In this document: positions 43,380-55,146 of the stretch, in pieces
Numbering within the stretch: the stretch's first letter is position 1
Layout of the letters: each line of letters opens with the position of its first letter
DNA from: Trifolium pratense
Taxonomy: Eukaryota > Streptophyta > Magnoliopsida > Fabales > Fabaceae
Assembly: GCF_020283565.1 (NCBI RefSeq)
Contig: NC_060062.1
Location: 30,378,251-30,442,250 of the forward strand
Direction: 5' to 3'
DNA: 64,000 nt
The notes under the pieces: generated by a model
The model's input: only the letters and a program-made list of their open reading frames with translations
What the model was told of the DNA's origin: nothing
Databases searched by the model: none
Position numbers and translations under genes: made by a program

Positions 43380-45370
43380 ATCTTCATTAGTAGAAGAGAA
43401 GAAGGTGGTGACTGATGATTAGGGATTAGCTTATTCTTTTATGTATATAATATAATGATTATCATTAATTTATTAATTATTTATTATATCTAACGACATT
43501 TATTGGTGATTTTTTGTACCCGTAGATGGGGAGTAGTAGAGATTAACAATGTTTAGCAATTTATTTTACTAGGATATTTATGAAATAATCATGTAATAAC
43601 TCTATAGATTATTGTTTTGGTAATTAAATTCATTTATTCTTTTATATACTTGATATACTGAGTTTGTGATGGTTTATAGTTTCACTTTTTTTTATGCATG
43701 ATTGTTGATTGCATATAATTTGCAAATGATAATGAATCAAACTCGAAAGCTTAATCAAGGTGCATGCACCTTGCTGCATTCAACGACTTTCAATCGGAAT
43801 TCAGTCGCTAGGCTGCGAGTCTACGACTAGCCGCTCCCTTTGTCACACTTTGTTGGGTGATAGAACATCATCTCACCACCGTCTGCTTGAAACATAAATT
43901 TAAAGCTGAGAGCTGAGTTAGATGTTCATGCTTTCTTCAAATATATTCTTATGAATTGCATTAGTCACAAGGTTCATCACTTCCTATATAACATGTATGG
44001 ACATACTAAGGGTCTATTTGATTTAATTTTTTTTATTTTCACTTTTATAGTACTTCCTATATGCTCTCTTTATACATGTATGGCTACTAGCGGAATATTC
44101 TTTGGTATTTGGGCTGTACTTACGAATTGACCAGCCCTAGGATCCAATGTTGATGGTTATATAAAGGAGCCTCTTGACCTAATTTGAGTATGTATGTACG
44201 TCCCATTGCTGAGTACTATAGAGCGCAACCGTTCCCTTGAGAGTGAAGAGAAGAATCAACTCTGATATCTGCTAACCGGTGTTTCGCCACCGTCGTCTGA
44301 AGGTTTATATTTCACTACGGTGTATAGATCTTTGAACTTGGTTGTATCAGTTACTCATCTCAATATGAGCTAACTCTCTAATAGTTGGATTATGTGAAGT
44401 TTAATTGATTTTGATGTTAATCTTGTGAGATGTGATGTGTGTTTGTTTATGCTACTTTAATCCTTTTGATTTAACTCTAAATGTTTATATCTTTGCTTGA
44501 CCACCTTAGATTTAAATGCAAGTTCGTTGTTATGAGACATCTAGCAATGAATGGATCTAGAGGATTAATATGGTAGATTATGGACACATAACTCTTTCTT
44601 AATGGACTTAGACATAAACCTTAAGGCCATAGTGGAAATCAAGCGGGCTAATATGAACTAAAACGAATTAAGTGTGAACCTAGACATAGAAATCGCCTCA
44701 TCCGCAGTTTTACATCTAACGCTGTAGACATACACCACTAGGTAAGCTTGCTCACAGTAGTCATGACAACATTTATGACTCACATAACATCAATTGAAGT
44801 TAAATGGATAATAACTCCAACTACTCTTTACTCTTGATTTCAAAATCTTTTTTAATCATTCTCTTTAGTTAAATGTTGATACTCAAAATGATGTTTGGTT
44901 ACGTTTTTACTAATAAGCTTAGATCTAATTGTCGAATGAATGAAACGAAGTTCCTTTAAGCAATCCATGTGGGATCGATACTATTTCTTATTACGTGCTG
45001 CAATTGACTGTGTATACTTGAACAACATAATTTTACACGCGCCAAAGTGTAGTGGCAAAACGAAAGATTTTTAAAATGTAGGGATTAGAACTCAAATGAC
45101 CCGTAAGTGCAGGGATCTTTTGCATATTTAAGTTTTTTTTTTTTTTTTTAATATGGGATGAATTAAATATGAATTTTTAATTCTTTACTCTAAAAAATTC
45201 CTTATAAACATGATTACAAAAAACTATTAAAATATTTGAAAGTATAAAATATTTGATTAAAATTAGTGTGATAGAAAATATTTGGATATAAAAGTTGAAA
45301 TTTTTTATAGAGACTAAAAATAAAATTCAAGATATTATAAGAACCAAATGAGGTTGCTAATAGTTTAGCT
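43380..45370. other. 3' flank of the PP2C gene and unassigned repeats
   Basis: The 3' UTR and polyadenylation region probably lie within about 43380-43650. From about 44080 to 45060 the sequence, ending near GGGATCGATACTATTTCTTA, has the look of an LTR fragment of a larger retrotransposon, but there is no partner copy and no coding domain. A T-rich run is at about 45128-45149. Confidence 0.35.
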
Positions 45371-45660
45371 AAGACGTAGCTCAATTGGTAGTGGGAATGG
45401 ATTGAACACGTATTTGAACCCCAGGGTACGTGGTTCGATTCCCACGGAAGGCAAAAACTCCACTAGAGAGGGGGGTGGAGAAGACCGTGAGGTGACAGCC
45501 GGGATTGCCTACTAAATACGTAGAAAAGGGGCCCGAGCTGTTACACCACGAGGAGAAGAACTACATGATGGAGTCTATACACCGGCCAATTTCGGTCACC
45601 GCTAGTGGATTTTCTGTGAGACCGAGCCCGACCACGACCGTCCGAAGAACTCATTCCTAA
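45371..45660 (+). repeat. tRNA-related repeat, SINE-like
   Basis: TAGCTCAATTGGTAG (A-box-like) and GGTTCGATTCCC (B box) lie about 45 bp apart, followed by a GC-rich body of unknown origin. The acceptor and anticodon arms do not close, so it is not a tRNA gene. No target duplication was found. Confidence 0.45.
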
Positions 45661-45712
45661 CTCATTTTTCCGACCCATGACCTGTCGACCCATGACACCT
45701 TGACTTCCAATG

Positions 45713-45933
45713 TATTAGATAATATAGATTGTTACTAGAATTAAGGTGCTTCCTTATTAATAGCATAGATAAGTATACTTACTGATAGCACAAACAGTTA
45801 TGCATTCCTATTGTTATCGGTTCCTAATCATAGGCAAATAGGCTCCCTTATGAGTTGGAGTCACAGTTGTAATTTGTATCTATTTATAGCCATCACTTTG
45901 GCAATACAAATCAATCAATTATCATTTCCTTTA
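45713..45933 (+). repeat. 5' LTR, 221 bp
   Basis: Identical by eye to 50769-50989. It ends immediately before the primer-binding site. Confidence 0.9.
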
Positions 45934-45986
45934 TGGTATTCAGAGCAAATAGAGCTTAAAAGCATTTTTTTCACGATCCCTCAAAC

Positions 45987-47878
45987 ATGGCTTCAACAAC
46001 TTCCAATGTTGACACCTCTGAAAAATTTATCATTTTGAATGCTAGTACACAACTCTCCATCAAACTCGATGGAGACAATTACCCTGCTTGGAGAATTCAG
46101 TTCATGGCTCTTTTAACAGGCTTTGATCTGATAGACTATGTTGACGGAAGCAAACCATGTCCATCGAGAGTTTTGGCGAATAATGTTGCGGCTGTCAATC
46201 CAGCCTTTACTCATTGGGTTAGACAAGATCAACTCATTTTACATGGTATCATCTCATATGTGGCTGCAACAGTGGTCACACACCTAGGAACGGTAAAAAA
46301 TTCCAATCAAGCATGGGAGATACTAAAAACCATGTATGTCGGTCGCTCTCGTGTACGCATAATGGCACTCAAACAACGAATTTCCAACTTCACAAAAGGA
46401 AATCAGTCCATGGCTACATACCTTCAAGGAATCAAAGCCATCTCGGATGAACTGTCGATCATTGACCATCCCCTTGATGAAACTGATCTTGTGATTCACA
46501 CTCTCAATGGCTTGACTGTTGAGTATCGTGAAATATCGGCAGCACTTAGAAGCAGAGAATCTCCTATTGCATTTGCTGAACTTCATGAGAAGCTCATGGA
46601 TTTCGAAACCATTCATCATCATGCCGATCAACATGCCATTGATGTCGTTACAACTGCTAATGTTGTCACAAGGAACAAGGGACAACACTATAGAAACAAC
46701 AACAACCGCAACTAGGGATGGCAGAAAAACCCAAACCTGTGAGACCCACCCGAACCCAAACCCAAGTCAACGGGCGAAACCCGAATTGACTGGGTTTGGG
46801 TGACACCCGAAAATATGGGTGTGGGTTTGGTATCACTCAAACCCACACCCGAAACCCATACACCCACCCGAAACATGTTAAAATTACCTAAATACCCCCA
46901 CATATATATATAAGTGTAAAAGTAAAATTAGGTTTTTCACAAACCACAAACCAAAATTGTGTTTGAATTTTGCTTGAAAGTTGGAAGACTTAATTTTGGT
47001 TTAGTTGTAATTTAATTTCTTGAAAGACTATTTTGTAATTTTAAATTCCCTTGTAATTTTAAACCTATGTTTTTGCTAAGTGATTGACAATATGTTTAAA
47101 TTCCATTGTTTTTGCTTAAATTTACCTTGTTTTTGCTTAAATTTGCAAAGTAGTACAAAATGTGTTGTGGGTTTGGGTTTGGGTGTAAAAAACCCGAACC
47201 CAATGGGTGTGGGCGTGGGTGTGGTTTTGCCACCCGAACAAATTTGGGTTTGGGTTTGGGTGTTGATTTCGGGTGTGGGTTTGGTATCACTCAAACCCGC
47301 ACCCGTGGGCGCCCATTGCCATCCCTAACCGCAACTCTTCTCCTACTCCGCTGGATAGTGATAACAGACCTGTTTGTCAGTTTTGTGACAAACCAAGACA
47401 TAGCGCAAAAAACTGCTACAAGATCAGAGGCTTTCCAAAGCGGTATGGAACTAAACCAACTGCAAATATTGCTCAAAATCAAGCTGCAAAACAGAATGCT
47501 AGTTGGAAAATGGATACAGGAGCATCTCATCATATCTCACAAGATCTACAACAACTCACTCTAGCAAATTCATATCCTGGAGCAGATCAGGTTACAGTTG
47601 GTGATGGAACAAGTTTGAAAATTACTCATACTGGTAACTCTATTATTCACACATCTGTTAAACCTCTTCATCTTAAACAAGTTTTATGTGTACCTAAAAT
47701 TCAATCCAATTTGTTGTCAGTTTCAAAACTATGTCAATCTAATGGATGTTCTGTTGAATTTTTTCCAAATTGTTTTGTTATTAAGGACTTGAATTCGGGT
47801 CAAGCATTGCTCCAAGGTCCACTTAAACAAGATCTCTATCATTTGTCCGCTGCATTCAGTCCATCCAGTCCACCTTAA
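45987..47878 (+). pseudogene. Copia gag and protease, split by a hAT insertion
   Basis: The first part (45987-46712, about 242 codons) is a gag_pre/UBN2 capsid. The insertion 46713-47327 then separates it from the zinc knuckle CQFCDKPRHSAKNC, in which the usual Gly is Arg, and the protease motif MDTGASHHIS at about 47510. Removing the insertion and one 8-bp duplication leaves the two parts in the same frame. The frame then stops at 47876-47878, where a one-base shift separates it from pol. Confidence 0.85.
46713..47327. mobile_element. Non-autonomous hAT element with G-rich subterminal repeats
   Basis: TIRs TAGGGATGGCA (46713) and TGCCATCCCTA (ending 47327, with one extra T before it) and the perfect 8-bp duplication ACCGCAAC (46705-46712, 47328-47335) show a clean insertion. 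The left arm is crowded with CCCGAACCC/ACCCAAACC motifs and the right arm with GGGTTTGGGTTTGGGTG, which together can form inverted pairing and have the spacing of G-quadruplex motifs. No transposase. 615 bp. Confidence 0.88.
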
Positions 47879-50778
47879 GCATTGATACAAGCATCCAATC
47901 TGCATCTACATGGCATCATAAGTTAGGTCATCCTTCGTTCAAAATAATAAAACATCTGATTGGCAGTCATCATCTACCAATAAAGCTTCCACCATCTCAA
48001 GAGTGCAATTCATGATATTGTGCAAAAAGCCACAAACTTCCTTTTTCCAATCATCATCTCACAAGTAGCAGACCATTAGAACTCTTGTATTCTGATGTAT
48101 GGGGGCCAACCCCTGTTAGATCTTTAGATGGTTATTTGTACTATTTAATCATTGTAGATCATTTCTCCAAATATGTATGGCTATATCCAATGAAACACAA
48201 ATCAGATGTATTTTCTATCTTTGTTCAATTTAAGTCAATTGTTGAAAAAAAACTTAATTTACCTATTATCTCATTCTTTTCTGATAATGGTGGAGAATTT
48301 ATCAAATTAAAATCTTTTCTTGCTAATAATGGTATTTCTCATTTAACCACACCACCACATACACCTGAGGTTAATGGGACTACAGAGAGGAGGCACATAC
48401 ATGTTGTTGAAACAGGTCGTGCCCTCTTACATCATGCTAATCTACCTCCTCAATTATGGTCATTTGCATTTACTACTACAGTTTATCTCATTAATAGGAT
48501 GCCAAAACAAATCAATCAGATGCAATCCTCTTTAGAAATCTTATTTAACATTAAACCAGACTATAATAAACTTCACTCATTTGGATGCTTGTGCTTTCCT
48601 TGGTTAAAACCATACATGCAAAATAAACTTCAACCAAGGTCTAAACCATGTATATTCCTAGGCTACTCTATGTCACAACATGCCTATTTTTGTCTAGAAC
48701 CATTGTCTAATAGAATATATGTTTCTAGGCATGTTAACTTTGTGGAAAATTCATTTCCATATCAATCCATAATCAAACCATTACCTAGTCCTCCCATTCC
48801 ACCACATGATCCTACACTTCATAGCATCATTCATGTTCAACATGAACAAAATCCCAACAGTAGTGAATTTCAAAATTCAGTGCCTACACCGAGTCAATAT
48901 TCTATATCCAGTCCATTTCCTGAATCACCTACAATAAATGCACCGAGTCAGTCATCTCCACCTGAGTCACTTGTTCATGAGCCAAACTCACATGTTCATC
49001 CACTTGTTCCTGAGTCATCACCAGTGTCAGCATCAGTCAGTGAGTCACCGATATCTATGTCTAATTTACCTGCAGGTTCCATTATCGACAATACATCTGA
49101 TCAGGTTCCCAATATTCAGTGCAACAAACCTGCCACTCGTGATCCTATAGTTACAAGGTCTCATCATAATATTTTTAAACCAAAGAAAATATATGTTGCT
49201 ACGAAACATGATTTGCAAGAAAATCTTGAGCCATCAACTATCACTCAAGCTCTTAAAATTGCACATTGGAGAGATGCTTGTTCAGCTGAATTTAATGCAC
49301 TGATGAGTAATGGTACTTGGACCTTGGTACCACAACAAAAACATACCAATGTAGTGGGCTGTAAATGGTTGTTCCGAATTAAAAGAAATCCGGATGGAAG
49401 TGTGGCACGATATAAAGCGAGGTTGGTTGCAAAAGGATTCACTCAAACTCCGGGTCTTGATTTCAAGGAAACTTTTGCTCCGGTTGTAAAACCACAAACA
49501 ATTAAAGTGGTTCTTACTATAGCTCTCGGCCAAGGATGGACTTTACATCAAATGGATGTTAATAATGCCTTTCTACAAGGACAATTATATGAAGATGTAT
49601 ATATGCAGCAGCCCCCGGGGTTTGTCCATTCTGAGTTTCCACATCATGTTTGTAAATTAAAAAAAGCCATTTATGGTTTGAAACAAGCACCGCGTGCATG
49701 ACATGATTCTCTCAAGACATTTGTGATTTCTGTTGGTTTCTCCACAAGCTTAAGTGACCCCTCATTGTTTATTTATAATAAACAAGGAGTATGTGCCTTC
49801 TTGCTAGTCTATGTTGATGATTTACTATTAACAGGTAACAACACTACTTTTTTAGGTAAATTCATGACAGAACTTTCCACAAAGTTTTCTCTCAAAAAAC
49901 TTGGATTTCCTCATTACTTTCTTGGCATAGAACTTATACCAATCAAATCTGGTCTACTATTATCACAACATGGTTACATTAGAGAACTCTTGGACAAGTT
50001 TAATATGTCAGGTGCTAAATCAACTACAACTCCATTGTGTGTGACTACGCCCCTCAAACTGAATGACGGTTCAGCTCCTACTGATTCAAAAATGTTTCGT
50101 AGCATTATTGGAGCACTTCAATACATAACATTAACTAGGCCAGACCTCTCATTTGCAATAAACAAATTGTCACAATTTATGCATCAAACAACTCAGTTGC
50201 ATCTTCAGCAACTTAAAAGAGTGTTAAGGTATCTCAAGTTCACCATTAACCATAGTTTGAAACTTACAAATCCGGATCATCTTAAACTACAAGCATTTAC
50301 TGATGCTGATTGGGGAGGCAATTATGATGATAAAACATCAACTTCCGCTTACATAATTTACTTTGGTGGTAATCCTGTCTCATGGTTGTCAAAAAGGCAA
50401 AGAACAGTTGCAAGATCATCCACAGAAGCCGAATATCGGTCTGCAGCCAACACTTCAGCAGAAATTATGTGGCTCTCGAATCTCTTGGGTGAACTTGGTG
50501 TTCCATCTCAAATACCTACACTTTTTTGTGACAATATTGGAACAACTTATCTATGCTCTAATCCGGTGTTTCACTCAAGAATGAAGCATATTGCACTTGA
50601 TTATCACTTTGTGAGGCAACAAGTTCAAAATGGAAAACTCATAGTCTCTCATATCTCTACAAAGGATCAGCTTGCAGACATTCTAACCAAGCTGTTACAT
50701 CGCACCAGATTTTCGCTTCTTAGAGACAAAATTGGTGTCATTGATGGTGACCCCATTTTGCGGGGGCATATTAGATAA
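47879..50778 (+). pseudogene. Copia pol: integrase, RT, RNase H with nonsense changes
   Basis: Integrase zinc region (about 47900-48070, HHKLGH), with a TGA inside the CxxC segment near 48013-48015. From 48085 the core runs open, with DDE residues in VDHFSKY, SDNGGEF and TTERRH, then a variable Pro/Ser-rich linker and RT (MDVNNAFLQG). A TGA at 49699-49701 replaces the Trp expected after QAPRA. The same frame continues to 50778 with YVDDLLLTG, DADWGG, STEAEY and the LADILTK tail. Catalytic motifs are otherwise present. Confidence 0.88.
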
Positions 50779-50989
50779 TATAGATTGTTACTAGAATTAA
50801 GGTGCTTCCTTATTAATAGCATAGATAAGTATACTTACTGATAGCACAAACAGTTATGCATTCCTATTGTTATCGGTTCCTAATCATAGGCAAATAGGCT
50901 CCCTTATGAGTTGGAGTCACAGTTGTAATTTGTATCTATTTATAGCCATCACTTTGGCAATACAAATCAATCAATTATCATTTCCTTTA
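50769..50989 (+). repeat. 3' LTR, 221 bp
   Basis: Identical by eye to the 5' copy; followed by the second CAATG target duplication at 50990-50994. Its first ten bases overlap the end of the pol frame. Confidence 0.9.
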
Positions 50990-50994
50990 CAATG

Positions 50995-51540
50995 GGTATA
51001 TCGGTTTTGGTTGGATCACCGACGGATGCTCAACCCTACATGGATGCTTATGATTGGTCTTCAGAAATATTGTTGTTTTTTATATTTCCAATGGGTATGA
51101 TGATATCACTAATAGTCTAATTAAAGTTATGATTTATTAGATTATAAGTTGGTTATTAATAAGTTTTATTTCTGTTTTTTCTGTAGAAGTAGCTGCTATG
51201 AAAACTGGTGATGCTTGTTCAGCCTCGGTTGCTCTCGATGAAGATTGACGAGTTTTTTTTTTTGGTTTCGTATTAGACTATTAGCTATGGATAATTTGTT
51301 ATGGTGATGTATAAGCTTAAATTTATGTGCTTTCTTTTAGCATGTTTTGAGCTTAGTTTAATTGGTCTGTGTATCAATTTACAACTGTGTAGTGATGCAG
51401 GATGTTATAGATTGAATGTTGATTTTCTGTTCTGCTTTGTTATCAGACCTGCAGTTTGAAATCTCATGAATCTACTGTGGAATTTTAAACTGGTTTTTCA
51501 TGTTGCTTTTGTCAAATTGTGCTGGATTGGAAAATATTTC
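50995..51540. other. Old insertion site of the Copia element; no gene assigned
   Basis: Short exon-like phrases occur (about 51185-51248 reads EVAAMKTGDACSASVALDED before a stop), but no family is recognised and no splice-consistent gene could be built. Confidence 0.3.
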
Positions 51541-51636
51541 CATCCTCAGTGGTATTTGAGAATTTACAGAAGTTGAAGGTGTCCAATTGTGCTGGATTGG
51601 AAAATATGCTACTACGGGATGTGATGAATGTTGATT
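51541..51636 (+). pseudogene. Possible LRR relic of a disease-resistance-type gene
   Basis: One frame reads FENLQKLKVSNCAGLENM ... DVMNVD and then TAA, the repeat pattern of plant NLR leucine-rich repeats. A 28-bp piece of it (around TTGTGCTGGATTGGAAAATA) is also present at about 51509-51536 with one mismatch, possibly a second repeat unit. Too short to prove. Confidence 0.4.
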
Positions 51637-52119
51637 AAGATACACAAGAGGCTAAAGAACACATTCCTACTGTTAAAAGTGTTTTGGAAAACCGATTATC
51701 TTCAATCATGATTCAAATGTTTTAGTTTGCATTCTCACATAACTGTTTCTTTTTCTTGTTTATGAATATCCAGTTTTTGCAAAATTTGTTAAAAAAAAAG
51801 GATTTGTTTTTGCAAAATTTGGTCTTAAAATCTCTTTTTTTTACTTGAAAAAAAAAACCAGTTTTGCAAGAGAAATATCTGGTTATTAATACAATTTTAA
51901 AAATAACCAGTTTAAAATTGGATTTAAAAAAATTAACCGCTTTTAAACCGGTTTTATAAAAACATTTGGTTATGTATCCGTATCCAAATTTATAACCAGT
52001 TATATAACCGGTTTATAAAAAAATATGGTTATGGTTATGTATCCAAATCCATATAAGTGGTTTTGGTTTGGATATGGTTTGGTTTGTCAAAATAACCGAC
52101 CATGCACACCCGTATTTCA
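51637..52119. repeat. AT-rich repeat with AACCGGTT-like motifs
   Basis: Between about 51760 and 52100 there are repeated AAAACCAGTTTTGC, TTTAAACCGGTTTTAT and GGTTATGTATCC phrases, partly inverted, which look like a degenerate MITE. No coding sequence. Confidence 0.4.
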
Positions 52120-53466
52120 TGTTACCATATAGTGACAGTGTGTCCTAACTTATTCTGTCTATATAATCCTAAGTGATAGTTAACATATTTCTTCCACAAT
52201 TTTATACAACACTCCAATCTCTCAAATTACATACACAAATTTCTTTTCTTTTTCTTATATTTTCGTTCTTAATTCTTTCCTTAGCTTTTGTCAAAAATAA
52301 GTTACTGTCTTAGATCCCATCAACTAATAAATATAATAAATATGTGAGTGTCTTGTAAATTCTTTGATGTTTTTTAAAAAATAAACTTTCTAGCTTAGAG
52401 TAGTCATCAATTTAAATAAAAGATTTTATGAATTTTGAAACCCAATTAAATCGAGTCTTGTTTCCTTCTTTTTTATTTATTGGAAATCTAGTTCGTTCCG
52501 TTTAATATCTTGGTAAGAGTTTTATGATTTTTCAATTTTATTTTATCCCTATGCATTCTAAAGATCTAACTTAGAGATCATTGATGTTAACATTTGTGTG
52601 AATGAAGTAGCAATCGTGTTAAGTATTTTGTTTTAATGAAAATTATTTTATCAATTATCTATATATACAATTCAATACTTGTAAAGTGTTGGATGTTTAC
52701 AAAATTCTTGAAAGTTTCCTACCATAAATCATCTGTTGTGAGGATTTAAGTTCATGTTTGATATAGAAAACTATAATTTTAAAATTCTACGAGATGATAG
52801 ATTCCTACCATATAAGAAGTATGGATTGTGAGGATCTAAGTTCATGCTTTATGGTAGGAATCTATTGTTTAAAATTTTTCAGAATTTTGTAAACATCCAA
52901 CATTAACCAAGTATTGAATTGTATACCATCAACACAAGACCCTAAATCTACAAAACACACAAATGATCATTCATCATACAGATAATTGATAAAATAATTT
53001 TCATAAGAAAAAAAAATACTTACCACAATTGCTACTTCAATCCCACAAATGTTAGCATCAACGATATCTAGATCTTCAGAATACTTAGGAATAAAATAAA
53101 ATTAAAAAATCATAAAATTCTTACCAAGATATTAAACGAAATGAACTCGATTCAAAATTCATAAAAAAATTTATTACTTAAATTAATGAAAACTCTAAGG
53201 TAGAAAGTTGATTTTTTTTTTCTTTGTTTATAAAAAAACAAAGAATTTACAAGACACCCACATACCTATTAGTTGATGAGATCTAAGGCAATAACTTATT
53301 TTTTACAAAAGCCAAGGAAGAAATTAAGAATGAAGATATAAGAAAAAGAAAATTGTGTATGTGATTTGAGAGATTGTATACAATCGTGGAAGAAATATGT
53401 TAATTATCACTTAGGATTTATATAGGCAAAGTGAGTGAGGACATACTGTCACTATATGATAATACT
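52120..53466. repeat. Long inverted repeat, about 1.35 kb
   Basis: The left arm (about 52120-52735) and right arm (about 52847-53466) are imperfect inverted copies over roughly 600 bp around a spacer of about 110 bp. Outer pairing starts CATATAGTGACAGT (left) with ACTGTCACTATATG (right); inner pairing ends GTTGGATGTTTACAAAATTC (left) with its complement on the right. The right arm has an extra segment of about 55 bp near 52925-52980. A partial third copy of the outer arm is at about 54187-54375. No coding sequence. Possibly a long-TIR MULE-type or foldback element; no target duplication was identified. Confidence 0.75.
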
Positions 53467-54760
53467 ATAAAATAAACAACGTTTTTAAAGACCAACCGTA
53501 AACATCCATGTATCCAAAGGTAGACCCCCACTCACCGTATGTCATGATGGGATCAAGGAGTGATGTGACCACCAGATGCAAAGGATTTGAAAGGATTGTT
53601 ATGAAACTGTGTAGAGCCACTGAGAGAATTCATTCTTGAATATGATGTATTTGAAGAACTACCTAAATTTATGCAAAAAAAAAATTAAATTGTTATTTAA
53701 AATTGCCTAGTGTTATGAATGAAGGTGGGTTTTTGTGACAAAGAGAATACAACGAGTCAAATTTGAAAAAAGAACACAGTGAGAAATGGATAGAACGGCG
53801 CCTCATTGGAAAGAAGAAAAAAATATGAGGCAAAATGATAATAGATTAGGTTATTAGGGTTAACATATTATAAGAGATGAAATTGGGCCTAGCCCATATA
53901 AAAGACCCCTAGTTTTCATCCTTCTTAAATTTTGGTACAAATAATTATTATTTTAATTTTATTAAATATGAAAGCAAATTTGATTTGAATTATTTTATGT
54001 GTAATATTTTAATTTTATATGTTGACTTATAATATTTTATATTTTTAATAGTGTGAAACTATATATATTGTGTAATTTTTTATTTTATTTTAGTTTGCAT
54101 ATTATATATATATATTATAAACGGTTCGAAACTATGAACCTGTAAGCTTTTGGGCTCAATATTCGGTGCGGTTCTGATTAACTATGTCAAGAACATTTTT
54201 TTGGCAAAATCTAAAAAGGAATTGAGAATGAAAATATAAGAAAAAGAAAAGATAATTGTGTATATGATTTGAGAGTTATATAAAATTGTGGAAGAAATAG
54301 GTTAATTACCACTTAGGATTTATATAAACAGAATGAGTGAGGGTACTCTGTAACTGTATTATAATATAAAAAGAACCACTTACGATAGGTGATGATGGTT
54401 TTGCTAGTTTGCACGACATTAGCAACTTTACTATATATAGTAGAAAAATAAGAAAACAAATAGGGAAATATTAATATTTTTACAATATATTTTTTTAATT
54501 ATTTTCGGTCAAGTATACATTTATTTTTTACAAATAAAAAATACATTTATTATCTACTTGAATTGAGAGTAAAAAAAAGGTGAAGATATATTATAGAAAA
54601 TGATGAGTTTTTTGTATATTAATCAAATTTTAACTTAAAGAAAAAAAAATGATATATATATTTTTAGTGTCTCTCGATGCTCCACAAATACATCTATGTC
54701 ATACATTGAATTGAACTTATATGATGGATGTCATTTTTAAAAATACACAAACATGGAGAA
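53467..54760. other. AT-rich intergenic with a partial copy of the long inverted repeat
   Basis: Only the partial arm copy at about 54187-54375 is recognised (same orientation as the right arm). A short (TA)n run is at about 54103-54117. No gene. Confidence 0.45.
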
Positions 54761-54932
54761 TGAGTTGTTAGAAATAATATAAAACCATTGATATGACTCT
54801 ATCCTAACACCTTAAGGTTTTGGGATAATCGGTTATTTGACATGGTATCAGAGCCTCTATGACTAAGTGGTCTAGAGTTCGATCCCCGCTCCCCTCACTT
54901 TCTAATTAAAAAGTGGAATTTAAACATATGGT

Positions 54933-55146
54933 AGGTGGGCCTATGCATTATCCACGCTTCAAGCCCAAGTGGGCTCTTGCGTGAGGGGACGTGTTAGAAA
55001 TAATATAAAACCATTGATATGACTCTATCCTAACACCTTAAGGTTTTGGGATAGAGTCATATCAATGGTTTTATATTATTTCTAACACGTCCCCTCACGC
55101 AAGAGCCCACTTGGGCTTGAAGCGTGGATAATGCATAGGCCCACCT
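54933..55146. repeat. Perfect 98-bp inverted repeat with 18-bp spacer
   Basis: 54933-55030 and 55049-55146 are exact reverse complements by eye, spanning the TRIM internal 3' half and the first part of its LTR. The spacer is 55031-55048. Transcripts would fold into a 98-bp hairpin. The right arm ends exactly where the Copia reading frame begins (55147). Confidence 0.9.

Larger units (their letters stand above)
45713..50989 (+). mobile_element. Young but defective Copia element with 221-bp LTRs
   Basis: LTRs 45713-45933 and 50769-50989 are the same length and identical by eye; the target duplication is CAATG (45708-45712, 50990-50994). The LTRs begin TATTAG and end CTTTA rather than the usual TG...CA. 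The primer site TGGTATTCAGAGC (one extra T) is at 45934-45946, and the polypurine tract TTGCGGGGGCA ends at 50768. Small LTRs and the gag type suggest the Ale/Retrofit lineage. The coding region has a hAT insertion, a frameshift and at least two nonsense changes, so the copy cannot make its own proteins. Confidence 0.9.

Noticed and set aside
45371..45450. tRNA-like sequence with A and B boxes
   Set aside because: The acceptor and anticodon stems do not pair, so it is a SINE-like relic and not a tRNA gene.
47160..47290. GGGTTTGGGTTTGGG run resembling telomeric repeat
   Set aside because: It lies within hAT borders defined by TIRs and an 8-bp duplication and is mirrored by C-rich motifs at the other end, so it belongs to the transposon.
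46712..47294. Several open frames on both strands in 46.7-47.3 kb
   Set aside because: They are low-complexity translations of the G/C-rich hAT arms.
54933..55146. MicroRNA precursor
   Set aside because: The 98-bp arms are perfect and made of retroelement LTR sequence; this is a recent inverted duplication, not a typical imperfect miRNA foldback.
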